64,000 nucleotides of DNA from Microbacterium sp. Root553 (GCF_001426995.1 NZ_LMFY01000002.1:255956-319955), one strand, 5' to 3'; counted from the first letter of the stretch, positions 54,661 to 63,365 are shown. Translations and numbers: made by a program. Notes: generated by a model not told the origin, from the letters alone.

Positions 54661-55176
54661 TCACCGCGCCGTCTCGAGATCGAGCAGGAAGCGCTTGCGT
54701 TCGGGATGCGCGCCGTAGTGCCCCGGCGAGCCGTCGGATCGGACGACCCGGTGCACGGGGACGATGATCGAGAACGGGGTGTTGCGGCAGGCGGTGCCCA
54801 CCGCCCGTGCCGCCCCCGGGTGACCCGCGAGCGCTGCCACCTCGCCGTAGCTCATCGTCTCGCCCCACTCGATCGTCGCGATGGTCTGCAGTGCTGCGCG
54901 CGCGAACCCGTCGGCCAGCCGCCAGTCCCAGGCGAGCTGCTCGTCGAAGCGCACGGCGACTCCGTCGAAGTAGTCGTCGAGCAGGGCGGAGAGATCGTCG
55001 GCGGCGCCGGGCGCCGGTTCCGGCACGGCGCCCAGACGATGCGAGACGTTCTCGAGAAGCCAGGGGACGGAGGGGTCGTCGGACTCCGAGAGGTCGAACC
55101 GGACGATGCCGTCGTCGGAGAACACCGCGAGCGCATCCCCGAACGGGGTGGGGGCGAAGTCGTAGCGGAAGGTCAT
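54661..55176 (-). CDS. Alkylguanine alkyltransferase-like protein lacking the cysteine
   Basis: A 171-residue protein of the Ogt/MGMT fold with the DNA-binding region SYGEVAALAGHPGAARAVGTA and active-site surround IIVPVHRVVRSDGSPGHYG. The alkyl-accepting Cys of the PCHR motif is Val here (codon GTG), so repair by alkyl transfer is not possible. Alkyltransferase-like proteins (ATL) with Trp or Ala there bind O6-alkylguanine and recruit nucleotide excision repair. A CAGTAT -10 lies 6 nt upstream. Divergent from the degenerate helicase gene. Confidence 0.85.
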   Translation of the reverse strand: MTFRYDFAPTPFGDALAVFSDDGIVRFDLSESDDPSVPWLLENVSHRLGAVPEPAPGAADDLSALLDDYFDGVAVRFDEQLAWDWRLADGFARAALQTIATIEWGETMSYGEVAALAGHPGAARAVGTACRNTPFSIIVPVHRVVRSDGSPGHYGAHPERKRFLLDLETAR

Positions 55177-55182
55177 GCACCC

Positions 55183-55188
55183 ATACTG
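55183..55188 (-). promoter_or_regulatory. -10-like element for the leaderless alkyltransferase-like gene
   Basis: CAGTAT on the minus strand, 6 nt before the ATG at 55176. Confidence 0.45.
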
Positions 55189-55349
55189 ACGCCCCGGCCT
55201 TCGAGCACGCCGCCGGATCACGGCAGCGGGGGAGGCCCAGCGTTCCTCGTGAACCGGTGCAGGAGGAGTGCGGGGCTGCAGCGGTGCGCGACGACTGCGG
55301 AAATACGGTGAAACCCGCCAGGGATACAGCCTCGCGAGCGTGTCGCGCT

Positions 55350-55355
55350 TAGGGT
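55350..55355 (+). promoter_or_regulatory. -10 element for the leaderless helicase-like gene
   Basis: TAGGGT lies 7 nt before the GTG at 55363 and sets this start rather than the GTG at 55361. Confidence 0.55.
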
Positions 55356-55362
55356 GTGAGGT

Positions 55363-58300
55363 GTGTGGCGACGTGAAGGCAAGGCTGTGGATGACGCAGC
55401 GATCGATGCCTCGGTGACCCTGGGCGCGCCCCTCGGCTCCGCACCCGTCTCCGGAATCGCGCATGCGGCGGAGGCCGCACGGACCCGACTGCGTGCCGAG
55501 GCCGCCGATCTGGGCGGCTCCTCGCCTCTGGTGAACTTCCGCGACACGTTCGAGTCGAGCATCGACATCTCCAAGGCGCATCCGGGCAGCCTGCCGCAGT
55601 TCATCACCGGGAGATCGACCCTCCTCTCCAATCTCTTCCGCGACGAGGTGGGTCTGCGCACGGCCAGGCTCGCCGCGGAGCGGATCACCGCCAAGAACAC
55701 CGAGCTGCGCACGGTCCGCGGGATCGAAGCCGTGCACCTCGCGGTCGGCGTCGCGGGCTGGCGCATCGGGGGCGCGGATTTCGCCGCTCCCGTGCTGCTG
55801 CGCCCTCTGGCGATCCGGCGCCATCACTCCGATTTCGAGCTCAAGCTGCAGGGGGCGTTCGAGGTCAACCCCGAGCTCGTCCGCATCGCGCGGGAGCACT
55901 TCGGCATCACGATCGATGCCGCGGCCCTCGCGTCGCTCGCCTACGACGGCGGGATCTTCAAACCGCAGCCCGTGATCGACAGCCTCCGGGCCACGACCCG
56001 CTCGATCGACACCTTCACGGTGCTGCCCCGACTCGTCGTCTCGACGTTCGCCGATGTCGGCGGGGCGATGTCGCGTGACGGGGGCAGCCTCGACCACATC
56101 GTGCTCAACGCCCTCGCCGGCCACGTCGGCGACCGTGAGCAGGTCTCCGCACGCCGACCCGCGCCTCACCACACCGGACCGGACGACCGCGCACCGGCAT
56201 CCGACAACCTGCTGCTCGATGCGGATGCCGAGCAGGAGGCCGTCCTCGCCAGGATCGCCGCCGGTCACTCGCTGACCGTCGCCACGCTTCCGGGCACGGG
56301 CGGCACCCAGACCGTGATCAACGCGCTCGGTGAGCTCGTGCGCGGCGGCAAGCGCGTGCTCGTGGTCTCCGCGCGACGATCGACCCTCGACGGCGTGCGT
56401 CATCGCCTCGCCGGCATCGGCCTCGACAGCCTCGCGGTGTCGCCGGCGAACGTCCGCCGTGATCTCGTGCGGGCGATCGGCCGCAACGAGAAGGCCACGG
56501 CGCCGAAGGTGAGCGACGTCGACGACGCGCTCGTGCGACTGCGCACGGTTCTGCGCGACTACCGTCATGCGCTCACCGCCCCGGTGGCGGGCACCGGCTC
56601 ATCGGTGCTCGACGCCACGCGTCACCTGACCAAGCTGGCCTCGCTCCCCACGCCGCCCTCGACGACCGCGCGTCTGAGCACCGAGACGCTGCGCACGCTG
56701 GCCGACGACCGCTCTGCGGCGGCATCCGCTCTCGCGCAGGCAGCGCGCCTCGGAGAGTTCCGCTTCGGCCCCGACGACTCCCCGTGGTACGGCGTGACCT
56801 TCTCGAGCACGGAGGCCGCACGATCGGCTCATCAGCTCGCCGGTCGCCTGCACGCCGACAGCGTTCCGGCGCTCCTGGAGCGCGGCTACGCGCTGATCTC
56901 GCAGACGCACATGCGCCCGTTCTCGACGATCGACGAGCTGGGGGAGTACCTGCGACTGCTGCAGGGGATCCGCGACTCCCTCGATCGGTTCAGCCCGACC
57001 GTGTTCGAGCGACCGCTGGGCGAGCTCATCCAGGCCCACGGGTCCCGGCGGGATGCTCCCAACATGTCCGGAGCGAACCGCCGCCGACTCCGTCGCCTCG
57101 CCAAGGAGTACGTGCGCCCAGGGGTGCATGTCACCGAGATGCACGACTCCCTGCTCCGCATCCAGGCACAGCGCACCCAGTGGCAGCGCTGCGTCGAGGC
57201 GGGAGTCGCCCCCGAGGTCCCGCTCGGACTCGCCGACGTGTACTCCGCGTGGCAGCGCGTGACGGCGGAGCTCGCCGAGCTCGACGTGGCGCTCGGACGC
57301 CGCGAGCCGCTGGCGACGCTTCCGGTCGCGCGTCTGGTGCGCACCCTCGCCGGTCTCGCGGCGAAGTCCGACGTGTTCGACAACCTCGTCGAGCGGGCGC
57401 AGCTGCGCGACCGTCTCGCCGATCTCGGGCTCGAGCCGCTGCTGGCCGAGCTCTCGGTGCGCCACGTCGCCGAGGCGCGCGTGGGAGACGAGCTCGAGTT
57501 CGCGTGGTGGCAGACACTCCTCGAGCGCGCGCTGCAGGACGACCGCGCGCTGCTCGGCGCCAACACGGCCGTGGTCGACAGGCTCGAGCGCGACTTCCGT
57601 CTCGTCGACGAGGCGCATGCCGCCATGGCGGGCCCGCTGCTGGCCTGGCAGCTGGCGAACCAGTGGAAGATCGCGATCGTCGACGAGCCCCAGGAATCGC
57701 AGAACCTGCGGCGGGCGCTGAAGCAGCCCGCGACGACGACCGCCGAGATCGTGAGCTCCGCGCCGACACTGGTCGACGTGCTCGCCCCGGTCTGGATATC
57801 CTCGCCCTATCTGGTCCCGCAGATCCCGGACTCCGTCGACTTCGACGCCGTGCTGCTCGTCGACGCCGCCGCGATCAACCTCGCCGAGGCCGCCCCGGCG
57901 ATCCGCAGGGCCCGTCAGGTGGTCGCCTTCGGCGACCCCGTCACCCAGCTCCCGACCCCGTTCCACGTCGCGGTCGATCCGGGCGACGAATGGGAGCACG
58001 AGGTTCCCTTCGACTCCGTCTCGGCCTTCGAGCGTCTGTCCGAGCTGCTGCCTGTCATGACGCTGACCCGCAGCTATCGCGCGGGTGGCGAAGACCTCGC
58101 CGAGCTCATCAACGACGCGTTCTACGGGGGAGAGATCGTCTCGCTGCCCTGGGCCGGGTCCTATCTCGGTCGCGGCAGCCTCACCGTGGACTACGTGGAG
58201 GGCGGCACCGGCGCGCCCGACCCGATCTCGGGTGCTGTCGAGAGTCCTGAGGCCGAGGTCGCCCGTGTGGTCACCCTGGTCGTCGAGCATGCCGTGCACC

Positions 58301-59082
58301 GTCCGGATGAATCGCTCATGGTCGTCACGGCCAGCCGTCGGCATGCCGAGCGCGTGCGCGCGGCGGTCACGTCGGCGTTCGCCGGTCGCTCCGACGTCGC
58401 GGACTTCGTCGGTCGCGACACCGCCGAGCCCTTCTCCGTGCTCACTCTCGAGGAGTCGGTCGCCGAGAGCCGCGATCGGGTGATCTTCTCGCTCGGATTC
58501 GGACTCACCAAGCACGGCCGCGTGCTGAGCGACTTCGGCGACCTCTCCACTCCCGACGGTGAACGACTGCTCACCGTCGGTATGACGCGGGCCCGGCGAT
58601 CCATGGTCATCGTCTCGTCGATCCGCCCGTCGTCGTTCGACGACGGGCGACTCGAGCACGGAGCCGCCACGCTGATGTCGATCCTCGGGGGGCTCGCCGC
58701 CCGAGGCAGGGACGCCCGTCTGGAAGATCTCGCGGATCCGCTCACGTTGGCGCTCGCCAGGGAGCTGCGCCGTCTGGGCGCCGCGGTCGACGTGGACTAT
58801 CGCGGGCTGCTGCCGCTCGTGGCCCAGTACGGCGGCAAGGCCGTGGTCATCGAGCCCGATCCGGAGTCCCGCGGCGAGTCGCTGCGCGAAACCCTGCGTC
58901 TGCGCCCGCATGTCCTGCGCCGTCTCGGCTGGCACTACGTGCGCGTGCACGCCTTCGACCTCTACAGCGACCCGGTGACCGCAGCCGCACGGATCGGCGA
59001 GGTGCTGGGCATCTCGGCATCCGCCGCCCGAGCCGAGAACGACACGCAGCCGATCGATCTCATCGATCCGCAGCATGACTGA
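55363..59082 (+). CDS. Large SF1-like helicase with degenerate ATPase motifs and nuclease-like C-terminus
   Basis: A 1239-residue protein. The N-terminal about 290 residues are unassigned. A first RecA half has LPGTGGTQT at 309-317 where Walker A should be GTGKT: Lys is Gly. Helical inserts follow (about 330-800). The second part has VLLVDAA (831-835) at Walker B, Glu changed to Ala, GDPVTQL (motif III, Gln862), LTRSYRA (901-907) and TRAR (1075-1078, motif VI). The C-terminal about 110 residues resemble the MTES_1575/Vsr-like restriction-endonuclease fold (KAVVIEPD, ETLRLRPHVLRRLGWHYVRVHAF). ATP hydrolysis looks impaired or lost. Its 3' end overlaps a small gene. Confidence 0.88.
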   Translation: MWRREGKAVDDAAIDASVTLGAPLGSAPVSGIAHAAEAARTRLRAEAADLGGSSPLVNFRDTFESSIDISKAHPGSLPQFITGRSTLLSNLFRDEVGLRTARLAAERITAKNTELRTVRGIEAVHLAVGVAGWRIGGADFAAPVLLRPLAIRRHHSDFELKLQGAFEVNPELVRIAREHFGITIDAAALASLAYDGGIFKPQPVIDSLRATTRSIDTFTVLPRLVVSTFADVGGAMSRDGGSLDHIVLNALAGHVGDREQVSARRPAPHHTGPDDRAPASDNLLLDADAEQEAVLARIAAGHSLTVATLPGTGGTQTVINALGELVRGGKRVLVVSARRSTLDGVRHRLAGIGLDSLAVSPANVRRDLVRAIGRNEKATAPKVSDVDDALVRLRTVLRDYRHALTAPVAGTGSSVLDATRHLTKLASLPTPPSTTARLSTETLRTLADDRSAAASALAQAARLGEFRFGPDDSPWYGVTFSSTEAARSAHQLAGRLHADSVPALLERGYALISQTHMRPFSTIDELGEYLRLLQGIRDSLDRFSPTVFERPLGELIQAHGSRRDAPNMSGANRRRLRRLAKEYVRPGVHVTEMHDSLLRIQAQRTQWQRCVEAGVAPEVPLGLADVYSAWQRVTAELAELDVALGRREPLATLPVARLVRTLAGLAAKSDVFDNLVERAQLRDRLADLGLEPLLAELSVRHVAEARVGDELEFAWWQTLLERALQDDRALLGANTAVVDRLERDFRLVDEAHAAMAGPLLAWQLANQWKIAIVDEPQESQNLRRALKQPATTTAEIVSSAPTLVDVLAPVWISSPYLVPQIPDSVDFDAVLLVDAAAINLAEAAPAIRRARQVVAFGDPVTQLPTPFHVAVDPGDEWEHEVPFDSVSAFERLSELLPVMTLTRSYRAGGEDLAELINDAFYGGEIVSLPWAGSYLGRGSLTVDYVEGGTGAPDPISGAVESPEAEVARVVTLVVEHAVHRPDESLMVVTASRRHAERVRAAVTSAFAGRSDVADFVGRDTAEPFSVLTLEESVAESRDRVIFSLGFGLTKHGRVLSDFGDLSTPDGERLLTVGMTRARRSMVIVSSIRPSSFDDGRLEHGAATLMSILGGLAARGRDARLEDLADPLTLALARELRRLGAAVDVDYRGLLPLVAQYGGKAVVIEPDPESRGESLRETLRLRPHVLRRLGWHYVRVHAFDLYSDPVTAAARIGEVLGISASAARAENDTQPIDLIDPQHD

Positions 59083-59302
59083 CGAGCGCGACCCCGTCCC
59101 CGCACGGCAGCAGGTCGTGCGGGTGCCGGGATCTCGCCGCGCGAGGCTCACCCCCGTCGACGGCACCGACACCGATCCTGAGGGATCCGCGGTGGGTGCC
59201 GCGCAGTCCCCGGCCTTCGTCGCACGCCGGGTGCGTGCCGATGCGCGACCCGCCGGTCCGAACGACGATCGTCTGATGCAGGACGTCCCCCCGCACTACT
59301 GA
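59075..59302 (+). CDS. 75-residue protein coupled to the helicase-like gene
   Basis: ATG at 59075 overlaps the helicase stop by 8 nt (ATGACTGA). The product is hydrophilic, Arg/Pro/Asp-rich and probably disordered (VPARQQVVRVPGSRRARLTP ends the N-terminal part). No family is recognised. The overlap suggests translational coupling and a shared role. Confidence 0.6.
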   Translation: MTDERDPVPARQQVVRVPGSRRARLTPVDGTDTDPEGSAVGAAQSPAFVARRVRADARPAGPNDDRLMQDVPPHY

Positions 59303-59337
59303 CCCGCGCGCAATCCGCGCGTCACGCAGGGAATACG

Positions 59338-59373
59338 ACGACGCGCACGACCCGGAGGGGCCGTGCGCGTCGT
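59338..59373. terminator. Hairpin between the helicase operon and mscL
   Basis: A perfect 12-bp stem (ACGACGCGCACG and complement) with a 12-nt loop between convergent genes. Confidence 0.7.
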
Positions 59374-59380
59374 GATGCGT

Positions 59381-59412
59381 GGAGACTCAGCCGCGTGGAG
59401 TCTCAGCTGCGT
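59381..59412 (-). repeat. 16-bp tandem repeat across the mscL stop codon
   Basis: GGAGACTCAGCCGCGT (59381-59396) and GGAGTCTCAGCTGCGT (59397-59412) differ at two positions. Each holds the mscL TGA on the minus strand, so the stop codon region is duplicated as at gpmA. Confidence 0.8.
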
Positions 59413-59825
59413 GGGGTGCGAGCGAGCAGGTCGCGGATCTCCACGAGCAGCTCGGCCTCGGTGGCCGCGGCCGGCTCCTCCTGCGGCTCTTCGGCCGGAG
59501 TGCCCTTGCGCGCCTCGACGTGCGCCTTGAAGGTGTTCATCGGCAGCACGAAGACGAAGTACACGACGAGGGCGACCGAGAGGAAGCTGATGACCGCCGA
59601 GATCAGGTCGCCGAGCGGGAAGGTCACGGTGTCGCCGTAGATGCTTGTCAGCTGGGGGCCGAACTGGCCCGTCGCATCCGCCTTGAAGAAGAGGGAGACG
59701 AGCGGGGTGATGATGCTGTTGACCACGGCGGTGACGATCGCCGTGAATGCGGTGCCGATGACGACGGCGACGGCGAGATCGATGACGTTGCCGCGCAGGA
59801 TGAAGTCTTTGAAGCCCTTGAGCAT
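59403..59825 (-). CDS. mscL: Large-conductance mechanosensitive channel
   Basis: A 140-residue MscL: N-terminal amphipathic helix (MLKGFKDFILRGNVIDLAVAVVIG), two transmembrane helices joined by a periplasmic loop, and a C-terminal charged helix bundle (EAELLVEIRDLLA). It releases solutes under hypo-osmotic shock. ATG at 59825 follows GAGGGGC. Confidence 0.95.
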   Translation of the reverse strand: MLKGFKDFILRGNVIDLAVAVVIGTAFTAIVTAVVNSIITPLVSLFFKADATGQFGPQLTSIYGDTVTFPLGDLISAVISFLSVALVVYFVFVLPMNTFKAHVEARKGTPAEEPQEEPAAATEAELLVEIRDLLARTPRS

Positions 59826-59848
59826 GATGTGCCCCTCAGTGATCGATG

Positions 59849-60121
59849 TCAGGAAGTGGTGGACGTCGTCGCGGGCGCCGGAGCGGTGCTCGCTTTCGAC
59901 TCGGACTTCGATGATGCCGGGGTGGAGGACGAAGCGCCAGACCCGGCGCGCGAGTCGGTCCGATAGAACCCGGATCCGTTGAACGTCACGCCGATCGATC
60001 CGTACTGCTTGCGGAGCTCTCCGCCGCACTCGGGGCAGACGGTCAGGGCGTCGTCGGAGAAGCTCTGCACGGCGTCGAAGGCGTGGCCGCAGGAGCGGCA
60101 GGCATAGGCATAGGTCGGCAT
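59849..60121 (-). CDS. FmdB-type zinc-ribbon protein
   Basis: A 90-residue protein starting MPTYAYACRSCGHAF with CxxC ... CPEC zinc ribbon (residues 8-35), followed by a Ser/Ala-rich tail. The FmdB family is presumed regulatory. It lies 15 nt downstream of the formyltetrahydrofolate ligase gene, and mscL follows, so the three likely form an operon. Confidence 0.92.
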   Translation of the reverse strand: MPTYAYACRSCGHAFDAVQSFSDDALTVCPECGGELRKQYGSIGVTFNGSGFYRTDSRAGSGASSSTPASSKSESKASTAPAPATTSTTS

Positions 60122-60136
60122 GGCGATCCTCGAGGG

Positions 60137-60733
60137 TCAGTGTCGCGGCTGCGACAGGAGAAGGGTCTGCGTGGGAGTGACGACGCCGGTGACCGGCTGA
60201 TCATGCACCTCTCGGGGCAGGAGATCGAGTACCTCGGAATCATAGATGACCGCGTAGACGGGCGGGCACCTCTCCATCGAGCCGATGGTCTTGTCGAAGT
60301 ATCCGCGGCCCCACCCCATCCGCATGCCGCCGCGATCCACGGCGGCTGCGGGGATGATCATCAGGTCGACGTCGTTCACGGCGATGGGTCCGAGGACCTC
60401 GCCGGTCGGCTCCGGCAGACCGAAGAGCCCCTCGACCACATCGTCGTCCTCGGTGGCGACGGCCCAGTCCAGCAGGCCGTCCGCGCGGGTGATGGGGAGG
60501 AGCACGCGGATGCCGCGACGGACGGCGCCGGTGACGAACTCCCGGGTCCCCGGCTCGGTCGTCGAGGACAGGAAGCAGGAGATCGATCGCGCACCGAGCG
60601 TCTCGACGAGGTCGTCCAGACGCTGCGCGATCGCGGATGCCGCGGTCTCGCGCTGTGCGTCGCTCAACAGCTGGCGTCGTTCGCGGAGCTCGGCGCGCAG
60701 CGCGCGCTTCTGGTGCTCGACGTCGGTGGACAT
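60137..60733 (-). CDS. 5-formyltetrahydrofolate cyclo-ligase
   Basis: A 198-residue enzyme (MTHFS) that returns 5-formyl-THF to the folate pool with ATP. The family motif is RMGWGRGYFDK, with an N-terminal KRALRAELRERR. TAGACT lies 7 nt upstream of the ATG. It is divergent from galU. Confidence 0.94.
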   Translation of the reverse strand: MSTDVEHQKRALRAELRERRQLLSDAQRETAASAIAQRLDDLVETLGARSISCFLSSTTEPGTREFVTGAVRRGIRVLLPITRADGLLDWAVATEDDDVVEGLFGLPEPTGEVLGPIAVNDVDLMIIPAAAVDRGGMRMGWGRGYFDKTIGSMERCPPVYAVIYDSEVLDLLPREVHDQPVTGVVTPTQTLLLSQPRH

Positions 60734-60740
60734 GCCTCCG

Positions 60741-60746
60741 AGTCTA
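60741..60746 (-). promoter_or_regulatory. -10 element for the leaderless 5-FTHF ligase gene
   Basis: TAGACT on the minus strand, 7 nt before the ATG at 60733. Confidence 0.5.
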
Positions 60747-60761
60747 CGGCGGCATCCCCGC

Positions 60762-60767
60762 TAGGCT
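60762..60767 (+). promoter_or_regulatory. -10 element for leaderless galU
   Basis: TAGGCT lies 6 nt before the ATG at 60774. Confidence 0.65.
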
Positions 60768-60773
60768 GTCAGG

Positions 60774-61661
60774 ATGGGTACACAGAAGATGAAGGCTGTC
60801 ATTCCCGCCGCCGGACTGGGGACACGATTCCTTCCCGCGACGAAGGCGATGCCGAAGGAGATGCTGCCTGTCGTCGACAAGCCGGCCATCCAGTACGTCG
60901 TCGAAGAGGCCGCGAGTGCCGGCATCGACGACATCCTCGTGATCATCGGGCGCAACAAGAACGCCATCTCCAACCACTTCGACTCGGTTCCCGAGCTCGA
61001 GGTGAAGCTCATGGAGAAGGGCGACACGGGGCGCCTCGCCAGGGTCGTGCAGTCGAGCGATCTCGCCGACATCCACTTCGTCCGTCAGGGCGAGCCGAAG
61101 GGCCTCGGTCACGCAGTGCTGCGTGCGCGCACCCACGTCGGCGACAGCTCGTTCGCCGTGCTCCTCGGCGACGACCTCATCGATGAGCGCGATCCGCTGC
61201 TCACCGCGATGATCGCCGAGCACGAGCGCAGCGGTGCCGCGGTGATCGCCCTCATGGAGGTCGACCCCGCCAACATCCACATGTACGGCGCCGCCGCCGT
61301 CGAGCCGCTCGAAGGATCGGATGCCGTGCGCGTCACCGGCCTCGTCGAGAAGCCCGCACAGGAGGACGCCCCCTCGAACCTCGCGATCATCGGCCGCTAC
61401 GTGCTGCCGGCGTCGATCTTCGAGGTGCTCGAGCGCACGGAGCCGGGCAAGGGCGGCGAGATCCAGCTGACGGACGCTCTGCAGGAGCTCGCCACGCGCC
61501 CCGAAGGGCCCGGCGTCGTCGGAGTGGTCTTCCGCGGCCGACGCTACGACACCGGCGACCGGGTCGACTACATCAAGGCGATCGTCCAGCTCGCCTCGGA
61601 CCGCGAGGACCTCGGCCCCGAGCTGCGGCCGTGGCTCAAGGAGTTCGCGGAACGCCTCTAG
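60774..61661 (+). CDS. galU: UTP-glucose-1-phosphate uridylyltransferase
   Basis: A 295-residue nucleotidyltransferase making UDP-glucose for polysaccharide and envelope synthesis. Motifs are PAAGLGTRFLPATKAMPKEM at the N-terminus, QGEPKGLGHAVL, and the catalytic DD in VLLGDDLID. The start is set by the leaderless -10. The GNAT gene follows at 28 nt. Confidence 0.96.
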   Translation: MGTQKMKAVIPAAGLGTRFLPATKAMPKEMLPVVDKPAIQYVVEEAASAGIDDILVIIGRNKNAISNHFDSVPELEVKLMEKGDTGRLARVVQSSDLADIHFVRQGEPKGLGHAVLRARTHVGDSSFAVLLGDDLIDERDPLLTAMIAEHERSGAAVIALMEVDPANIHMYGAAAVEPLEGSDAVRVTGLVEKPAQEDAPSNLAIIGRYVLPASIFEVLERTEPGKGGEIQLTDALQELATRPEGPGVVGVVFRGRRYDTGDRVDYIKAIVQLASDREDLGPELRPWLKEFAERL

Positions 61662-61689
61662 GCGTCATCGCGGCGTGGGGAGCGCTCGG

Positions 61690-62319
61690 ATGGATCAGGC
61701 GACGGGGATGCGGCATGGTCCCATCGAGCTGCGCCTCGTGCGCCCTCGCGATGCCAGGACGCTTCAGCACGAGCTGCTGAGCAACAGATCCTGGTTGCAG
61801 CCGTGGGAGGCGACGGTGCCGTACGGTGCCGTCTCGTTCGACATGAGGCTCAGCATCCGCCGGCTCCTGCAGCAGTACCGCGACGGGTCCGGCTATCCGT
61901 TCGTCATGGAGTACGACGGCGAGATCGCCGGCCAGCTCAACGTGTGGGGAGTGGCACGGGGATCCCTGTGCTCGGCGACGATCGGCTACTGGGTCAGCGA
62001 GCGCTTCGCGGGCAAGGGCATCACGCCCACCGCCGTCGCTCTCGCGACCGATGCCTGCTTCACCGAGTTCGCGCTGCACCGCATGGAGATCTGCATCCGT
62101 CCGGAGAACGCCGCAAGTCTGCGCATCGTCCAGAAGCTCGGCTTCCGGTATGAGGGACTGCGCCGCAAGTACATCCACATCGATGGGGACTGGCGGGATC
62201 ACTACGCCTTCTCGCTGACCCGCGAAGATGTGCCGCAGGGAGTGCTGGCGCGATGGCTGAGCGGGGAGGTCCCTCCGGACGCCGCGACCATCCCTCCCGC
62301 CGACCGGCTCGCGATCTGA
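61690..62319 (+). CDS. GNAT-family N-acetyltransferase (RimJ/RimL type)
   Basis: A 209-residue acetyltransferase with acetyl-CoA loop GYWVSERFAGKGI (variant of R-x-x-G-x-G/A), and RPENAASLRIVQKLGF. The layout is that of RimJ-like protein acetyltransferases. ATG at 61690 follows GGGGAG; GTG at 61675 is possible. Probably cotranscribed with galU. Target unknown. Confidence 0.9.
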   Translation: MDQATGMRHGPIELRLVRPRDARTLQHELLSNRSWLQPWEATVPYGAVSFDMRLSIRRLLQQYRDGSGYPFVMEYDGEIAGQLNVWGVARGSLCSATIGYWVSERFAGKGITPTAVALATDACFTEFALHRMEICIRPENAASLRIVQKLGFRYEGLRRKYIHIDGDWRDHYAFSLTREDVPQGVLARWLSGEVPPDAATIPPADRLAI

Positions 62320-62383
62320 TCGCAGCCCCGTAACTCGTCGCGACACACGCCCCGGATGAGGGGTGTGAGCAACGATGTTCCCG

Positions 62384-62389
62384 TACCGT
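62384..62389 (+). promoter_or_regulatory. -10 element for the leaderless membrane protein gene
   Basis: TACCGT lies 7 nt before the ATG at 62397. Confidence 0.5.
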
Positions 62390-62396
62390 TGTCGAC

Positions 62397-63242
62397 ATGG
62401 ACGGGCCGGTGCTGAGCGGGGGAGTGATAGTGCTCGTCGCTGTGCTCCTGTGGATGCTCTACCTGCTGCCCTCCTGGCGGGGACGTTTCCAGTACGACGC
62501 CGCGGAGCGCAATGCGGTTCGACTGAACCAGGCGCTCCGGGTGCTCGCGGAGACGAGCGAGACGCCCACGGAGGTCCGCCTCGAACTCAATGCCAGAACG
62601 GCGCTGGCGCAGCAGAAGCTCGCGAAGCGACTGCAGTCCGAGAAGGAAGCCGGCGAACTCGCCCTGCTCCGTGAAGAGCTGGCCGCCACGAAGGCGGATC
62701 CTGCCGTGCGGCAGGCTCGCGCCCGTCGGCGGGTGCGGTTGGCCGCGACGTCCGCGGTGCTGCTCGGGTTCACCCTGGTCGGGCTCGGGGTCTGGCAGCT
62801 GCTGACCGTGCAGGCACCGCTGCTGATCTGGGTCGGATCTGTGCTGGTGATCGTGTCGGGCATCGCCCTGCAGCGCATGTCCTCGGTCGCGGCGCGCGCG
62901 GCACGTCGTCCGGTGCGGGTCGAGGAGAAGCCGGTGGAGCGGGTTGCGCCGGCGCTGCATGATCAGGGCCGTGCGACCTGGACACCGCGTCCGCTGCCCG
63001 AGCCCCTCGTCTCTGTGACGGGGTCTCGCGCTCAGGTGGCACGCGCCGAGATGGACGCACAGGAGGGGCGTCGCTCTGCGGCCCGCCTCGCCGAACTCCG
63101 CGCCCGCGCAGAGGAGATGGCACCGCCCACCCCCGTGCAGATGCCGGCGGCGGCGTCGCCCTTCGCCCGGATGGGCTACGTCGACGACGCGGAGATCGAA
63201 GCGCACGTCCGCGACCTCCTCGCCAAGCGCGCAGCCGGATGA
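62397..63242 (+). CDS. Membrane protein, function unknown
   Basis: A 281-residue protein with a transmembrane helix near residues 8-26, a charged coiled-coil-like segment (about 35-120), two further helices (about 121-140 and 145-162), and a basic, Ala/Glu-rich cytoplasmic tail. No known domain is recognised. It resembles hypothetical membrane proteins located beside galU in related actinobacteria. Confidence 0.8.
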   Translation: MDGPVLSGGVIVLVAVLLWMLYLLPSWRGRFQYDAAERNAVRLNQALRVLAETSETPTEVRLELNARTALAQQKLAKRLQSEKEAGELALLREELAATKADPAVRQARARRRVRLAATSAVLLGFTLVGLGVWQLLTVQAPLLIWVGSVLVIVSGIALQRMSSVAARAARRPVRVEEKPVERVAPALHDQGRATWTPRPLPEPLVSVTGSRAQVARAEMDAQEGRRSAARLAELRARAEEMAPPTPVQMPAAASPFARMGYVDDAEIEAHVRDLLAKRAAG

Positions 63243-63289
63243 TGCGCGACGCGAGTGGCGCGGCGAGCGTGATAGCGTAGAACACGTAA

Positions 63290-63365
63290 GGGCCTATGGC
63301 GCAGTTGGTAGCGCGCCTCGTTCGCATCGAGGAGGTCAGGGGTTCGAATCCCCTTAGGTCCACCA
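63290..63365 (+). tRNA. tRNA-Ala (anticodon CGC)
   Basis: A full cloverleaf: acceptor GGGCCTA / TAGGTCC, anticodon stem CCTCG-TTCGCAT-CGAGG with CGC, TpsiC loop TTCGAAT, discriminator A and encoded CCA (63363-63365). It reads GCG codons. Confidence 0.96.

Noticed and set aside
56599..59172. An 857-codon frame antisense to the helicase-like gene
   Set aside because: Composition is that of a shadow frame and no domain or ribosome-binding site is seen.
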